Positions 25,301 through 37,100 of a stretch of DNA of 64,000 bases are shown here, piece by piece. The stretch's first letter is position 1. Each line of letters begins with the position of its first letter. Location: the NCBI GenBank assembly GCA_030562195.1, contig JAUJPP010000012.1, positions 19,840,001 through 19,904,000 on the forward strand, in the 5' to 3' direction. Source of the DNA: Nipponacmea schrenckii (lineage: Eukaryota > Mollusca > Gastropoda > Lottiidae). Both the position numbers and the translations under genes were made by a program. The notes beneath the pieces were generated by a model. It was not told where the DNA came from, did not search any database, and saw nothing but the letters and a program-made list of their open reading frames with translations.

Positions 25301-26766
25301 TACCCTGTTCTTTTTCAACCTCATCAGCAGCTGATCTAGCTAGTCTAACACTGTCTTTAATCAGTTCTAATGCCTGGTGTTCAGTCAGACCAAGATGTTC
25401 TTTAAAACCTTCTACTGATGCTTGATACGATGCTGTTATACAAATCTCAGCTCCAGCTTGGTAGAACCTGATATACATAATTTGATATAACTGGGTATCC
25501 AAAACAGTTCAGTAGACGTGAAATACAAAATATCATATAGCAATTAGATCCGTTGGCGATATCACATCTGTATATTAATATCACGTTACGGTCTAGAGAA
25601 TTATGTATAGGGCCCGAATTTATGGGCTCGTTGTCGAATATCTTCAAAACCATTGAGAGCTGTAGCGTGTGTTATAGGGCATATCACAAGACATATCGCA
25701 CATCTATTGAGAAGGAGCTGGTTAATGGGATCGTCACATCCGGTTTGTTTGAACTGAACCAGTTGAGGATTTTGAACATATAAGCAGATTGCAGTTTTAA
25801 CGTCCTACCAACCCCACCCCTCTTATTCCAGGAGCATGGATATGGGACTAGCCTGATTAGAACCAGGCAGGTATTTGAGTGCATGAGATCAAGCCTGGGA
25901 ACGGTCGATTTCGATCAGAACCCTTTTGTAATATCAGAAAGCATATAATACTCAAATGAAATGACACCTTCATTCTTACTGTTTGTGAACTTTCTTGATT
26001 TCATCAGGATTAGTCTTTAGAAGTGTAGAAGACCATAATGGATCAGCCTGAAATTCAAAATAATTCACAAATAGAGTGAAAGATTTTTCTGATGCTGAGC
26101 CCTCAGAACATTAGCAAAATGATGCAGAAAAACATAGCTGCGTCAGGAAAATACGTTTCCATGACCATATGCATACAAAAATCACATAGGCCTATACGTA
26201 GGCAGCTATATCTACCAATATTTTTATGTCATGTTCTGTGTCTGATGAAATATTCATTTAATTTCAAAGTTTTAAATGTATGATATTGATTTTTTTTTAA
26301 AGTTTGAATTAAATAAAAAATTATGTCCTTGACATTGAGCTAGTGTTTGGCCTTGACTTTCCAAATACTACTTTCGATTTACAGTTAGTAGCACACCTAA
26401 ATGAAGATAACATTTGGTGATTGATTTCAGCTAGAACAAGAACCAAATAGGGCTTACATGAAATTGCACTAGACTTTATATATAAGTTGCTTAAGTTATA
26501 CAAATAGAGCAAGCCTTGGTAGCCTAGAACTATTATTAATTAGCCTGCTCTCTGATCAGTAATAAAGCAGACTTGTGCCACCTGGTAAATAGGTCCTGCC
26601 AAAGTAGGCCTATATCTTGGCATTGTCATCTTTGACAATAGATGTGATACGTCGAACATGTTGCGATTCTTACGTATAGCCTATCATATCCCAATTCAAT
26701 CAGCTGAGTAGCAGTTCCTCCATCTAACACAACCACATTTCCACTCGTCACAGCCGTTGTCGCCAT
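22315..26766 (-). CDS. homocysteine S-methyltransferase, 7 exons
   Basis: Exons in order of transcription: 26766-26674, 26047-25980, 25467-25304, 24491-24391, 23771-23610, 23390-23188 and 22489-22315. They join in phase to 966 nt (321 aa), the usual family length. The enzyme moves a methyl group from S-methylmethionine or a related donor to homocysteine, making methionine in the cytosol. Family landmarks in order: 'VLDGGTATQLIELGYD' near the N-terminus, 'ITASYQASVEGF', 'VAGSVGPYGA', 'WHRPR', 'ETIPALKEAEA', 'GGINCTHP' and a C-terminal 'IGGCCR'. The three zinc/thiol-binding cysteines are C227, C293 and C294. It resembles the stand-alone YbgG/MmuM-type enzymes more than BHMT. All introns are GT-AG. 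The exon 6 donor lies in a 20-bp minisatellite. MIPEP is next upstream in the same orientation but is a separate gene. Confidence 0.93.
22610..22945 (+). mobile_element. SINE-A, 5'-truncated, in methyltransferase intron 6
   Basis: Starts within the head at 'gcttgctcgctaacctgcag', keeps the B-box-like GGTTCAATCCC and the full body, and ends 'gaaacttcattcaatgaa'. It is antisense to the host gene. Confidence 0.88.
23049..23190. repeat. 20-bp minisatellite overlapping the exon 6 splice donor
   Basis: About seven copies of 'tgtttgggattacctaccct'. On the minus strand each reads 'agggtaggtaatccc', which is the authentic exon 6 donor (exon ends at 23188, intron starts GTAGGT). The array runs from that donor into intron 6, making about six decoy donors. 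Confidence 0.92.
23880..24062 (-). mobile_element. SINE-A, internally deleted
   Basis: The tail at 23880 jumps directly to 'tttattgtcccatccgaacg', then to the minus-strand head with a B-box-like 'ggttcaaccccagc'. It lies in methyltransferase intron 4. Confidence 0.75.
24066..24330 (-). mobile_element. SINE-B copy
   Basis: Same blocks as the copy at 17905, including 'ttctaccagctggtccttgg' and 'cacgccgatcgagattagaa', ending in the A-box-like head near 24330. It lies in methyltransferase intron 4, next to the SINE-A remnant. Confidence 0.82.
24568..24830 (-). mobile_element. SINE-B copy with internal deletion
   Basis: Matches the 24066 copy, but the 'cctgttgacattgatcttcc' block is missing between 'ctggtccttgg' and 'catttacagctgggtgg'. 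The head ends 'aaccgctgtgctatagaacc'. It lies in methyltransferase intron 3. Confidence 0.82.
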
Positions 26767-28190
26767 TTTGAAAAATGGATTAACCTCCCTTTAATTGTGG
26801 GAACTTAATGATGAGACTCAAAAATAAGTTGATCTGCAAAATTTAGTGCTACGGAGGTTTTAAATTTAAAGTTATACCAAGTCTTAATATGAACAAGTTT
26901 GAGATTTTAAACTTTAGGTTCATTTTAGGAGGTAATACTGCCTTTAGTAGCCATGAGCTTTTTCTGCAATGTAGCCTATATTGGCCATGGACAATCCATA
27001 TAAAATAAATTGGTTATTAGTATTTTTTGTACAAACTTATCTGTGACCAACAGATTAATCTGCTTGATACCAGTTTACATTGCTCTGAAAATGAAATTGA
27101 GTTTTACATCCTACTTTTCTGCGCCTTATGGGCTAATGGATATGGGCAACGCTATGTAGTGTGCTATGAGGGAAATTTTGCCGGGACAGCAGCATTAGCC
27201 TGCTCTTTTTCGATTTCCAACTGTCGAAAGATCTTTAATTTGCACAGTCTGCAGCACACGGAGCCTCGGTTTATTGTCCCATCCGAACGACTAGACGCCT
27301 TTTCCATGAGAGTCCCTCTGATCTGCATCACTGACAAGGGGAAACCGGGCTGAAAAATATGAAGGTTAATCTCGACATTTGCCGGGATTGAACCCGGGAC
27401 CTTCAGGTTAGCTGACAAGCTAACTCACAGTGCCACCACGGCTCCTTACAATTGCTCTGAATACATGTATATAGTATTGTCAAAGGAGGTTTATTTAGAA
27501 GGTCGTAGATTTGATTTGATGTTAATGTCTAAGTCTTAAGAACAACCTAACAGATAGGCCTAGTCACAACTGTCATCTAATGATAATACAATGATCAAGT
27601 AGGTAGTACTTTACACCACGAGGTTCGAGAAGCGCAATTCACATCTAACGATGATTTATCAGCCATGAATAAACTTAATGACATAATGAGTTATATGTAG
27701 GCTATGACTGACAAAAATCATCAAAATATCAAGCTAGCAATAAGTTTTACAGGCAGATGGCAGTTATGATGCATCACGATATGGTTTTATATCTTCATAT
27801 AACAATAAGGGAGAAACCACAGTCTTAACTGCTTTGGTAAGGATTCAGCTCAATTGCAGGAGAACTTGATGTTCTGGATTTAAATATGAAAAGGGATATG
27901 GATAGTTGCAATTGAGGTTTTATAGTAAAAGCAATACATTATAAATTCTACAGTTTATTACTACTAGACACTCTTCAACGGATTTCACACCAATATTCAA
28001 AGTTTCAACTGGAACTGTTGCAACTGGTATTTTACTAGAAAAAGATTGTTTTAATCTGCATTAGGCTTCACAATCTCAATAGAATGACAACTAAAACATA
28101 ACAGTTCTATAGACAAAGGTTGCATCTGAACTTCTCGCATCATGGTATATTTGTCTGCTATGTTTTATGTTCGATTTGATTACATCACCA
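26767..28190. other. intergenic between MIPEP and the methyltransferase
   Basis: Carries one SINE-A and, on the minus strand at 27959-27954, an AATAAA about 235 bases after the MIPEP stop. No TATA-like box stands out upstream of the methyltransferase ATG. No other gene seen. Confidence 0.45.
27090..27446 (-). mobile_element. SINE-A, full length
   Basis: Complete family copy in reverse orientation, from the tail 'atgaaattgagttttacatc' to the head 'actcacagtgccaccacgg'. The direct repeat attgctctgaa occurs at 27079-27089 and 27451-27461, consistent with a target duplication. Confidence 0.88.
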
Positions 28191-31100
28191 TCAGGTTGTT
28201 TTGTCTGGCACCAAACTATCTACCAGAGTTTCTATGGTGGGTGTTTCATTTAACATTCCTGAAAAAATAAAACATGTAGGTCACTTTACATTTGAGTTAT
28301 AGGTCAGCAAGAATGGAAGAGTATGAACCAAAAAACAAAATGGCTTCTAATGTATAGAAACCACTAGATTCAGAAATTTCAAGAAAAAAGACACAAAGTA
28401 AAAAAATGTATCAGTTCGGATGTTTTGAGTCTTTGTTTCTGAAAACACAAACCATACAGACGAATTAAGCAGACGGCAACATACTTTGAAACTTTTGAAA
28501 ATACATGTACAGTACAAACAACAGTAGAGTTACCTTGTACTAAATCTTTACTAGGTTTACCACCACCATGAGCTAGAAAATCATATCGGAACTTCTCGCC
28601 CATGGACCTACAAAACATATCAAAACATATCAAATATATATAAAAATTGTATCAAATATATTTCAAATACATATCAAATATATATCAAATACATAAACAC
28701 ATATCAAATATATATCAAATACATATCAAGTACATGTATATACATTGTATCAAATACATATCAAATACATATCAAATATATATCAAATACATATCAAATA
28801 CATATCAAATACATATCAAATATATATCAAATACATATCAAATATATATCAAATACATATCAAATATATATCATAATACAATATTATAATCTGACACCTG
28901 TATACAAAAATACATATTCTATCAATGACATATACAACCAAATCTTCAAAACACAAATCTGATATTATATCAAATAAAATAAAACTGTCAGATTGTTCAA
29001 AACATTTGCTAAAGTGATAGTCAAACCATTCAAAATATTTAAAGTCTTCCAAATTATCATAAGATAAAAATAAAATCTGTAATATATTCAAACATGTATC
29101 AAAGTAGTAGTCAATACCATTAAATATTTCAAAATATCTTATTCCAAATCTAGAACTACAGTTGACAAATAATAGGAATACATATTTACATATCAAAATG
29201 TATCAAAGTAGGCCACCTGATATAAAAGTAGAGTAAATAATTCTAAAATATCATTTAAAAAATCGAAAGACTATCAAAACATATCTGAAACAAATGGAAA
29301 TCAAATATTTGCAATAATCAAATACAAAAGATGATCACTATAAACGTAATTGCAAGGCTGGCAATACTGTATCATACATAAGGAATGTCAAATATTATCA
29401 TATTATTCAGATACTTTTTCAGAAATATGATAAGGACTAATACAAATTAACAATACTTAATACTAGTTCGAAATCGTATCAATTTCTTCTAAACACTGTA
29501 AAATAAAAGTTTCCAAAATCAACTGAACAAAATCTGTTTCACTAAAACTGAGTAAAAGACTGAGTGTTCCAAATACTGTTCTATAATACTAGTCAAGGAA
29601 CTGTTCAAATATAGTCAATCTTATTTCAAGATAGAAAAATACTGTAGTTTCTGAAATTGAGTAAAGACGAGTTCCTAAAATATGTAAAGTATTTACCTGA
29701 GTTTCCTAAAATTAGAAAATAAAGGTATCTGAATTTAATTCAAACTGTATCAAATTAGGCCTACCTGTTAAAAGGGTCCTTTTCAAAATATTTATTCCAA
29801 ATCGTAGAAGCTACAGCTTTGGACAAAAGATAGGAATAATATTTAGCACCGTATCCTACAAGATGTCCGAAACGTAGTTGCCAGGCCTGGAATAGAATAG
29901 TAGAGTAGAATAATCCTAAAGATACCATCAGAAAATGAAAGCACTAATCTTAACAATCTGAACCACAAACGGAAACTCAACATATTTGCAAAATCAACTA
30001 ACAAAAGTCTGTTTCACTATAAATTGAGTAAATTAGACAAGGGGTCAACTTACTGTTCTTTCTACATAAGGAATGTCACAATATTTAGCATTTATTTCAG
30101 ATAGGACTTTTGTTGTATCTGATGGTAGTTGACTATGATAGACCTGGTCTAATACAGAGTAAAATACTTGTAGCTGAGTTTCCTGAAATACAGTTCAATT
30201 TCTTGGTCTAATACACTGTAAAATAATAAGTTTCCGGAAATACTGAGAAAAATACTGAGTTTCCTGAAATACTGAGTTTCCTGAAATACTTAGTCAAATA
30301 CTGAGTTTCCTGATATACTGAGTAAAATTCTTAGTTTCCTGAAATACTGAGTAGAGTACTGAGTTTCCTGTATACTGAGTAAAACTTAGTACAAATACTG
30401 AGTTTCCTGAAATAGTGAGTAAAATACTGAGTTTCCTGAAATACTGAGTAAAATACTGAGTTTCCTGAAATACTGAGTAAAATACTGAGTTTCCTGAAAT
30501 ACTGAGTAAAATACTGAGTTTCCTGAAATACTGAGTAAAATACTGAGTTTCCTGAAATACTGAGTTTCCTGAAATACTGAGTAAAATACTGAGTTTCCTG
30601 AAATAGTGAGTAAAATACTGAGTTTCCTGATATACTGAGTAAAATACTGAGTTTCCTGAAATACTGAGTAAAATACTGAGTTTCCTGATATACTGAGTAA
30701 AATAATGAGTTTCCTGATATACTGAGTAAAATACTGAGTTTCCTGAAATACTGAGTAAAATACTGAGATTCCTGATATACTGAGTAAAATACTGAGTTTC
30801 CTGAAATACTGAGTAAAATACTGAGTTTCCTGAAATACTGAGTAAAATACTGAGTGTCCTGATATACTGAGTAAAATACTGAGTTTCCTGAAATACTGAG
30901 TAAAATAATAAGTGTCCTGATATACTGAGTAAAATACTGAGTTTCCTGAAATACTGAGTAAAATACTGAGTTTCCTGAAATACTGAGTAAAATACTACGT
31001 TTCCTGAAATACCAAGTAAAATACTGAGTGTCCTGATAAACTGAGTAAAATACTGAGTTTCCTGAAATATAATTCAATGGAAAGCTCAACATCTGTAGAA

Positions 31101-34100
31101 TCTGGTAACTTTTATTATAAGTTTAGGAAACAAATTTGCAATTGCCAATTACAAAACCTAAAACAATTGGACAGTCTCTCATGTGAGTGCCAGTGCAATG
31201 AAGTCAACCTTATTTTTAAAAAAAACTGCCTCGAAGCAACAAGTCTTAATCTTCAAAATTGTCTTTCTTGTGTTGCTTAAACAGGATCTTGAATTTCAAA
31301 AGTGATATGCATGGCTGAAATTGAGCTCTTTCAAATCTGTACTTACATAGCTTGAGAAGACGGATTTAGAATCACATAATTTCTGTATAACATTGATATC
31401 AAGTTTCTCTCCAGTTTGATAATGTCTGGCAAATGTTGATAAAACTCTTGGATCTGTCATGAAATGTTCCATTAATATAGATGGTACCTCAGCTATATCT
31501 GTTGAACATCGTGTACCTATAACAATATTTGTAACATGTCATGATTATCAGATCATTGTTCAAGTCAGTCCCTCTGACCAACATCACTGACAATTCTTGT
31601 TAAGTTCCGAAGCTATGCTAGGACCGCAATCCATGCCGTCAAGTTAGCAAGAGTGTCATCCAGTGAGCCAATATATGTCCTGTTGTATTTACTCAATATA
31701 TGTGACGCTTCTTTACAAATAATCTTGTAAATGAAAAATATGAAATGTATGGGCTTCTGAAGCTTGGAACTGCTATTAAGTGCGCAATAGGGGAAATTTT
31801 GACAAGAAAGCAATATTTGTCTACTCTGTATCAATTTTCCACTTCCATACCAGTAGCGATTGTAGAAAATCTACATGAATGAAGCAATTTCACACCAGAC
31901 CTCCAGACATAGAGTTGAAGAGTCAGTGAATCACCAGCTACTTGTTAAGATGGATTAGTGACTTAAGTAAAATGTGAAGATTCTAACTCTGTATAGATTT
32001 CGGATATAGTAAAAGTACGAAAGGACGGGTCAGTCGATGAATGTGTAGTAGTCGACGGCCATCTTGTCATCATCATCCCATCATCTATTGTGTTTGTAAT
32101 GTCCCTCCGGGTTTTATATATTGTCTTTCATCTTATATATCTTCATCATAATAAACATCAACAACCAATATGACTTTTCATACTAACTAACCTGTGACAT
32201 GTTGATATCGGGTACGTCCCAACACAGAATGGATGGCATGACCAAATTCATGGAAGAGGTTATTTAACATATGTGGTGTCAGGAGACAGGGATAAGTAGA
32301 ATGAGATGGGGGTAAATTTAATTGTAATACTACAACTGGTAGCTGATCAGTACCATCAGCACGTAAACAACCACCTTGTATAGTATAGTGACAATCCTAA
32401 AAAAAAAAACAGTTATATGAAGGGGGACTCAAATCTCAAAAGACTTCAACTGCGTTTCCACTCTTTCCACTTTCCAGCTTTAAGCTAGCTGTTGTGTGTT
32501 TCCACTAGTTAAATTGCCTAATGGTTACTGTTTGGGAACCGAAAAACCTCACTTTTCTTGTTCGGCAATTTATCAGGGGCCAAATGAAACTAGCTTTAAA
32601 GCTGGCTTTTTAAACACAGTGGAATTGCAAAAAGTATATGCTATTTTTTGTATATGAGTTCCCTGTAAATGTGACTTTGAACACCAAGAGGACAGTTGGT
32701 GTATATTATCAAACCATTAGATACTGCTTGTACACCTACAATCTAATTGTGAATATAGTGCTCACCATCCTAAACAAAGCCATCACATGTCACTCTACAG
32801 GTCAGAGTTCAGAAGACTCTTAGATTGACCAACCCATATTACTGATACACGTGCTCACTCTTCTTACTTACCTGATTTGGTTTATTAGCTCGCTCATAGA
32901 AATCACAATATATATAACCTAATATATTATTCTGTTCATCTATAACTTCCTGTTAAAATATAACAAACTTCCTGTTAAAATATAACAAACATCCTGTTAA
33001 AATAAACAAACTTTCTGTTAAAATATAACAAACTTTCTGTTAAAATATAACAAACTTTCTGTTAAAATATAACAAACTTTCTGTTAAAATATAACAAACT
33101 TCCTGTTAAAATATAACAAATAGCCATATCCTGTAGCACACATGACTTAAGTTGGTAACCCTTTTGAATGTCACCTCCAAAAAAGGGAAGGTTAATAAAA
33201 CCTTGGCTATTACCGTATTGACCCTGGACCTTCCTATAAGTGGGATAGTCTCTACATTAGTCACAGCAGACCCTATATATTTTGAAGTATTGTGTATTTT
33301 TTTTATTTTTATCTATGGGCGAAATGTTAGACAGGGTCATGCCCTGTATTGGATCTAATTCTGACTCATGTAAAATGCAGAGTTTATTATTGTACATACC
33401 AGCTTATAAACATCAAAACTCCACGTTTCCCCTCTTCCAGTCTCTACAGGTTTCAAGGTGATTCCATATAAAGACTGAACTAAGTTGTTTAAACCATCCA
33501 TACAAGTACCAATAGAGAAATAGGGTATTAACTTATTAACATCTATACCTAATTCTATTTGTCTACCCACTGCTGTATAGTAACTTAAATCCCAATGATG
33601 CACTTTCTACAATAGTCAATTTACATTCATATTGGATATACAATGTTTCAATGGAATGATTTGATGTCATTTAGAAAGTGGTGTTGCAACAATATTTTCG
33701 TTATTGGGATAACACTTTCTTGGTATAGCACAGATTCTAGTGCTGAAAATTGGCTGAGACCCGAACAGGTTTGGAACCAGCAATCTCAGAGTCAGGCACC
33801 TAATCGCTAGCAATACATGTCAACCGTCAACCTGTTCGGGTCTCAGCCAATTTTCGGCACTAGAATCTGTGCTATACCAAGAAAGTGTTATTCTTATAAC
33901 GAAAATAATGTTTAAATGGAAGGGAGATAATACAGTGTGAAATACAATCTGACTAAATTACAGATTTACATGTTAAATATGTTTCTTGCTTTTCTGTGGG
34001 CAACTTCACTCGTCATCTGTAATCTTAAGAACTCTTTCTATAATTTATGTTCAGCAAATTCTATATCTGTTTTATCAAAAAGTCCTTAAAAGTGGAAATC

Positions 34101-37100
34101 AAATATTTGCCATAGCCATTCTCCAAATCAATGAATAATCTTAACTAGAATTAAACCTTTTCCAATTTAGAATCATCTTAGTACCATTTTGAATTATTTC
34201 CTTAAAATAAAAACTTCAACTTAAACAGACCTTGTCTTTGGAACCACTTTGTTGTTTTAATTCTGAGATCCTATGATAGTCTTCAGCTGCACTGTAAAAA
34301 GATTTAATATAAAAATGTTTGTTGCACTCATAGTTCTTGAAGTATTTGTTATTCTTGGATTTTTTTTTCAGTATTCTCAATTCATTATATTCATAGAACT
34401 TAGCAATTCATGGTCAAAAGAAAAGAAAGAAGGAAACAACTATATTTTACAAGGATAACAACAAAGGTTCACAAGTCAGCCGTGACAGGGATCCTTTCTA
34501 CCAGCTGGTCCTGGAGTCTGCTTCTCAATTTCAATGCTTACCTTGGCTTAACTCTAGCACTAACAAGATCTAAAAATTCCATTATTTTTTCTGAAAGAAA
34601 AAAATACCTACTAAACAAATAGATACAGCACTAAAATTAAGGTTTGCAAGCAGAAAACAGTTCTAATGGAACCAAAACAACTAAAATCCTGTTTTTGTGG
34701 TTACCCTACCAACTCAATCTCTAGGCAATAATCTGATCAATACTTAGGTACTGTTCTCTTGACTGGATCATGTATTTGGTTTTACTAAAACTGTGCCTCT
34801 AGCAAAAAAAAATGGGTAAAGGATGGAAAACCAAAATGTACCTGGTGTTCCTGACATTGCGCCTTTAGCAAAAAAAATGGGTAAAGAATTGAAAATGGTA
34901 AAGGATGGAAAAAACCAAAATGTACCTAGTGTTCCTAACATTAATCCTTTAGAAAAACAATGGAGTAAAGGATGGAAAATGGTAAAGGATGGAAAACGAA
35001 AATGTACCTGGTGTTCCTAACATTGTGCCTTTAGCAGAACAATGGGTAAAGGATGGAAAATGGTAAAGGATGGAAAACAAAATGTACTGGTGTTCCAACA
35101 TTGTGCCTTTAGCAAAAAATAGGTAAAGGATTGAAAATGGTAAAGGATGGAAAACCAAAATGTACTAGGTGTTCCTAACATTGTGCCTTTAGAAAGAACT
35201 AATGGTAACGGATGGAAAATGGTAAAGGATGGAAACCAAAAATGTACCTGGTGTTCCTAACATTGTGCCTTTAGAAGAAAATGGTAAAGGATGAAAATGG
35301 TAAAGGATGGAAAACCAAAATGTACTTGTGTTCCTAACATTGTGCCTTTAGAAGGCAATTAATTGGGTAAAGGATGGGCAAAATGGTAACAGTGCTGAAC
35401 AATGGTAAAGGATGGAAAATGGTAAAGGATGGAAAACCAAAATGTACCTGGTGTTCCTAACATTGTGCCTTTAGCAGAACGGTGGGCATAAGACGGAAAA
35501 CCCACTAACTCTGCCAACTGATGTCTGTTATAAAGTAAATGATCTAGTCGTTTAAACTGGATTGATTCAGGCTGATAAAATACTTTATAAGCTGCTTCAC
35601 GTACATCATCATGATAATGTTCAGAATAGGAACTAAACATCCTGATATAATTACCATCTGTACTGAAACTGCAAATAGATTTAATTCATTTATGTACTGG
35701 AATTTGTTAAATGAAATGAAATGAATGGAGTTTTACGTCCTACTCTTCTGCACCTTATGGGCTAATGAAGATGGGCAACGCCATGCAGTGTGCAATGAGG
35801 GAAATTTTGCCAGGACAGCGGCATTAGCCTTCTCTTTTTGCGATTTCCAACTGTCAAGGGATCTTTAACGTGCACAGCCTGTAGCACACGGAGCCTCCGT
35901 TTATTGTCCCATTCGAACGATTAGATGCTTTTTCCATGTCAGTCCCTCCGACCTGCATCACTGACAAGGGGAAACCAGGGATGAAAAATACCAAATCAAG
36001 TTCATCTAAACCTTTGCCAGGATTGAACCCTGGACCTTCAGGTTAGCGAGCAATCGTCTAACTCACTGAGCTACCGCTGCTCCTTGGATTATGTTAAAAA
36101 TCCAAAGGATCTCAATCTTGCTTTTTCTATCATTATTTGGCTGTTGATTTTTATCACTATTGTTGAAGGTCAACCAAGCATACATAAAAGAACAAATCAG
36201 GCCATTGAGCTTTCATGCTCCAAATTTCTTTTTTTCCAAACTTATCATTCAATTAACTTCACAAGCCTTTTTCATCTGATAAATCAAAGAGAAAACAGGA
36301 AGAAAAATACTTACACATTTTTTAAATGATCTGGCATATCAGATTTAAAACAGACACTTGGGCTTTCTAAACCTTGTAAAAATAATCTTTCAGACACCAA
36401 AATGGCTTTATTTAGTGTAACAAACCTGTTACGCTACAAAATAAAAGACAATTCTTTGAAATTTTGAAAGAAATCTATTGGAAGCCTTACCATAAAATTT
36501 TTTTAAAAAATGCCTTTTCCATGGATCTAAATGAATGTAATGGAGATTAAATGTTTAACAGATTTCAAAGAAGTTTTCTTGAAAAATTAAAGTGTTTGAT
36601 GATGTCACTAATTGCAAAAAAGCTTTGAGTGATGAGGAATATTTAGACATGAGTGACACTAGCCATTCTAATTAAAATATAGACCTAACTTTCATTCGTA
36701 TTTTATTAGTTTCATTTTGTATGTTTTTATTAGCTATTGGCTTTGTACATAAACACTACAGTAAGGTCTAACACTGCCCTTCAACACGAACAGTTTGAAC
36801 GACCTTTGACCCAACTCAGTTTTAACCAATCACGTGGTTTCCTTTCCCTGCGACATGTATAATATGACGCGAACAATTGGTGCATTCTGAGACTTATTAG
36901 ACTAGTTTATCAAGTCTACTCAAATAGAAAGTAGAACAATATGGCTGTTTCGTTTGATATGTGGAATGGCCTTTGTACAGGGTTTTTCATTGGCTGTTCT
37001 GTATCAGTTCAATAAATTGAAAAGTAAGGTCTATATTTTAATTAGACTGTGACACTCGCCCATTTGTCTTTAAATTCCATCCATTAAGAGGTATAAAACA

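Noticed and set aside
30331..31092. 253-codon minus-strand open frame
   Set aside because: It is the 29-bp minisatellite read through. The unit has no stop in any minus-strand frame, giving a 29-residue period rich in S, Q, F and Y. It lies in a MIPEP intron.
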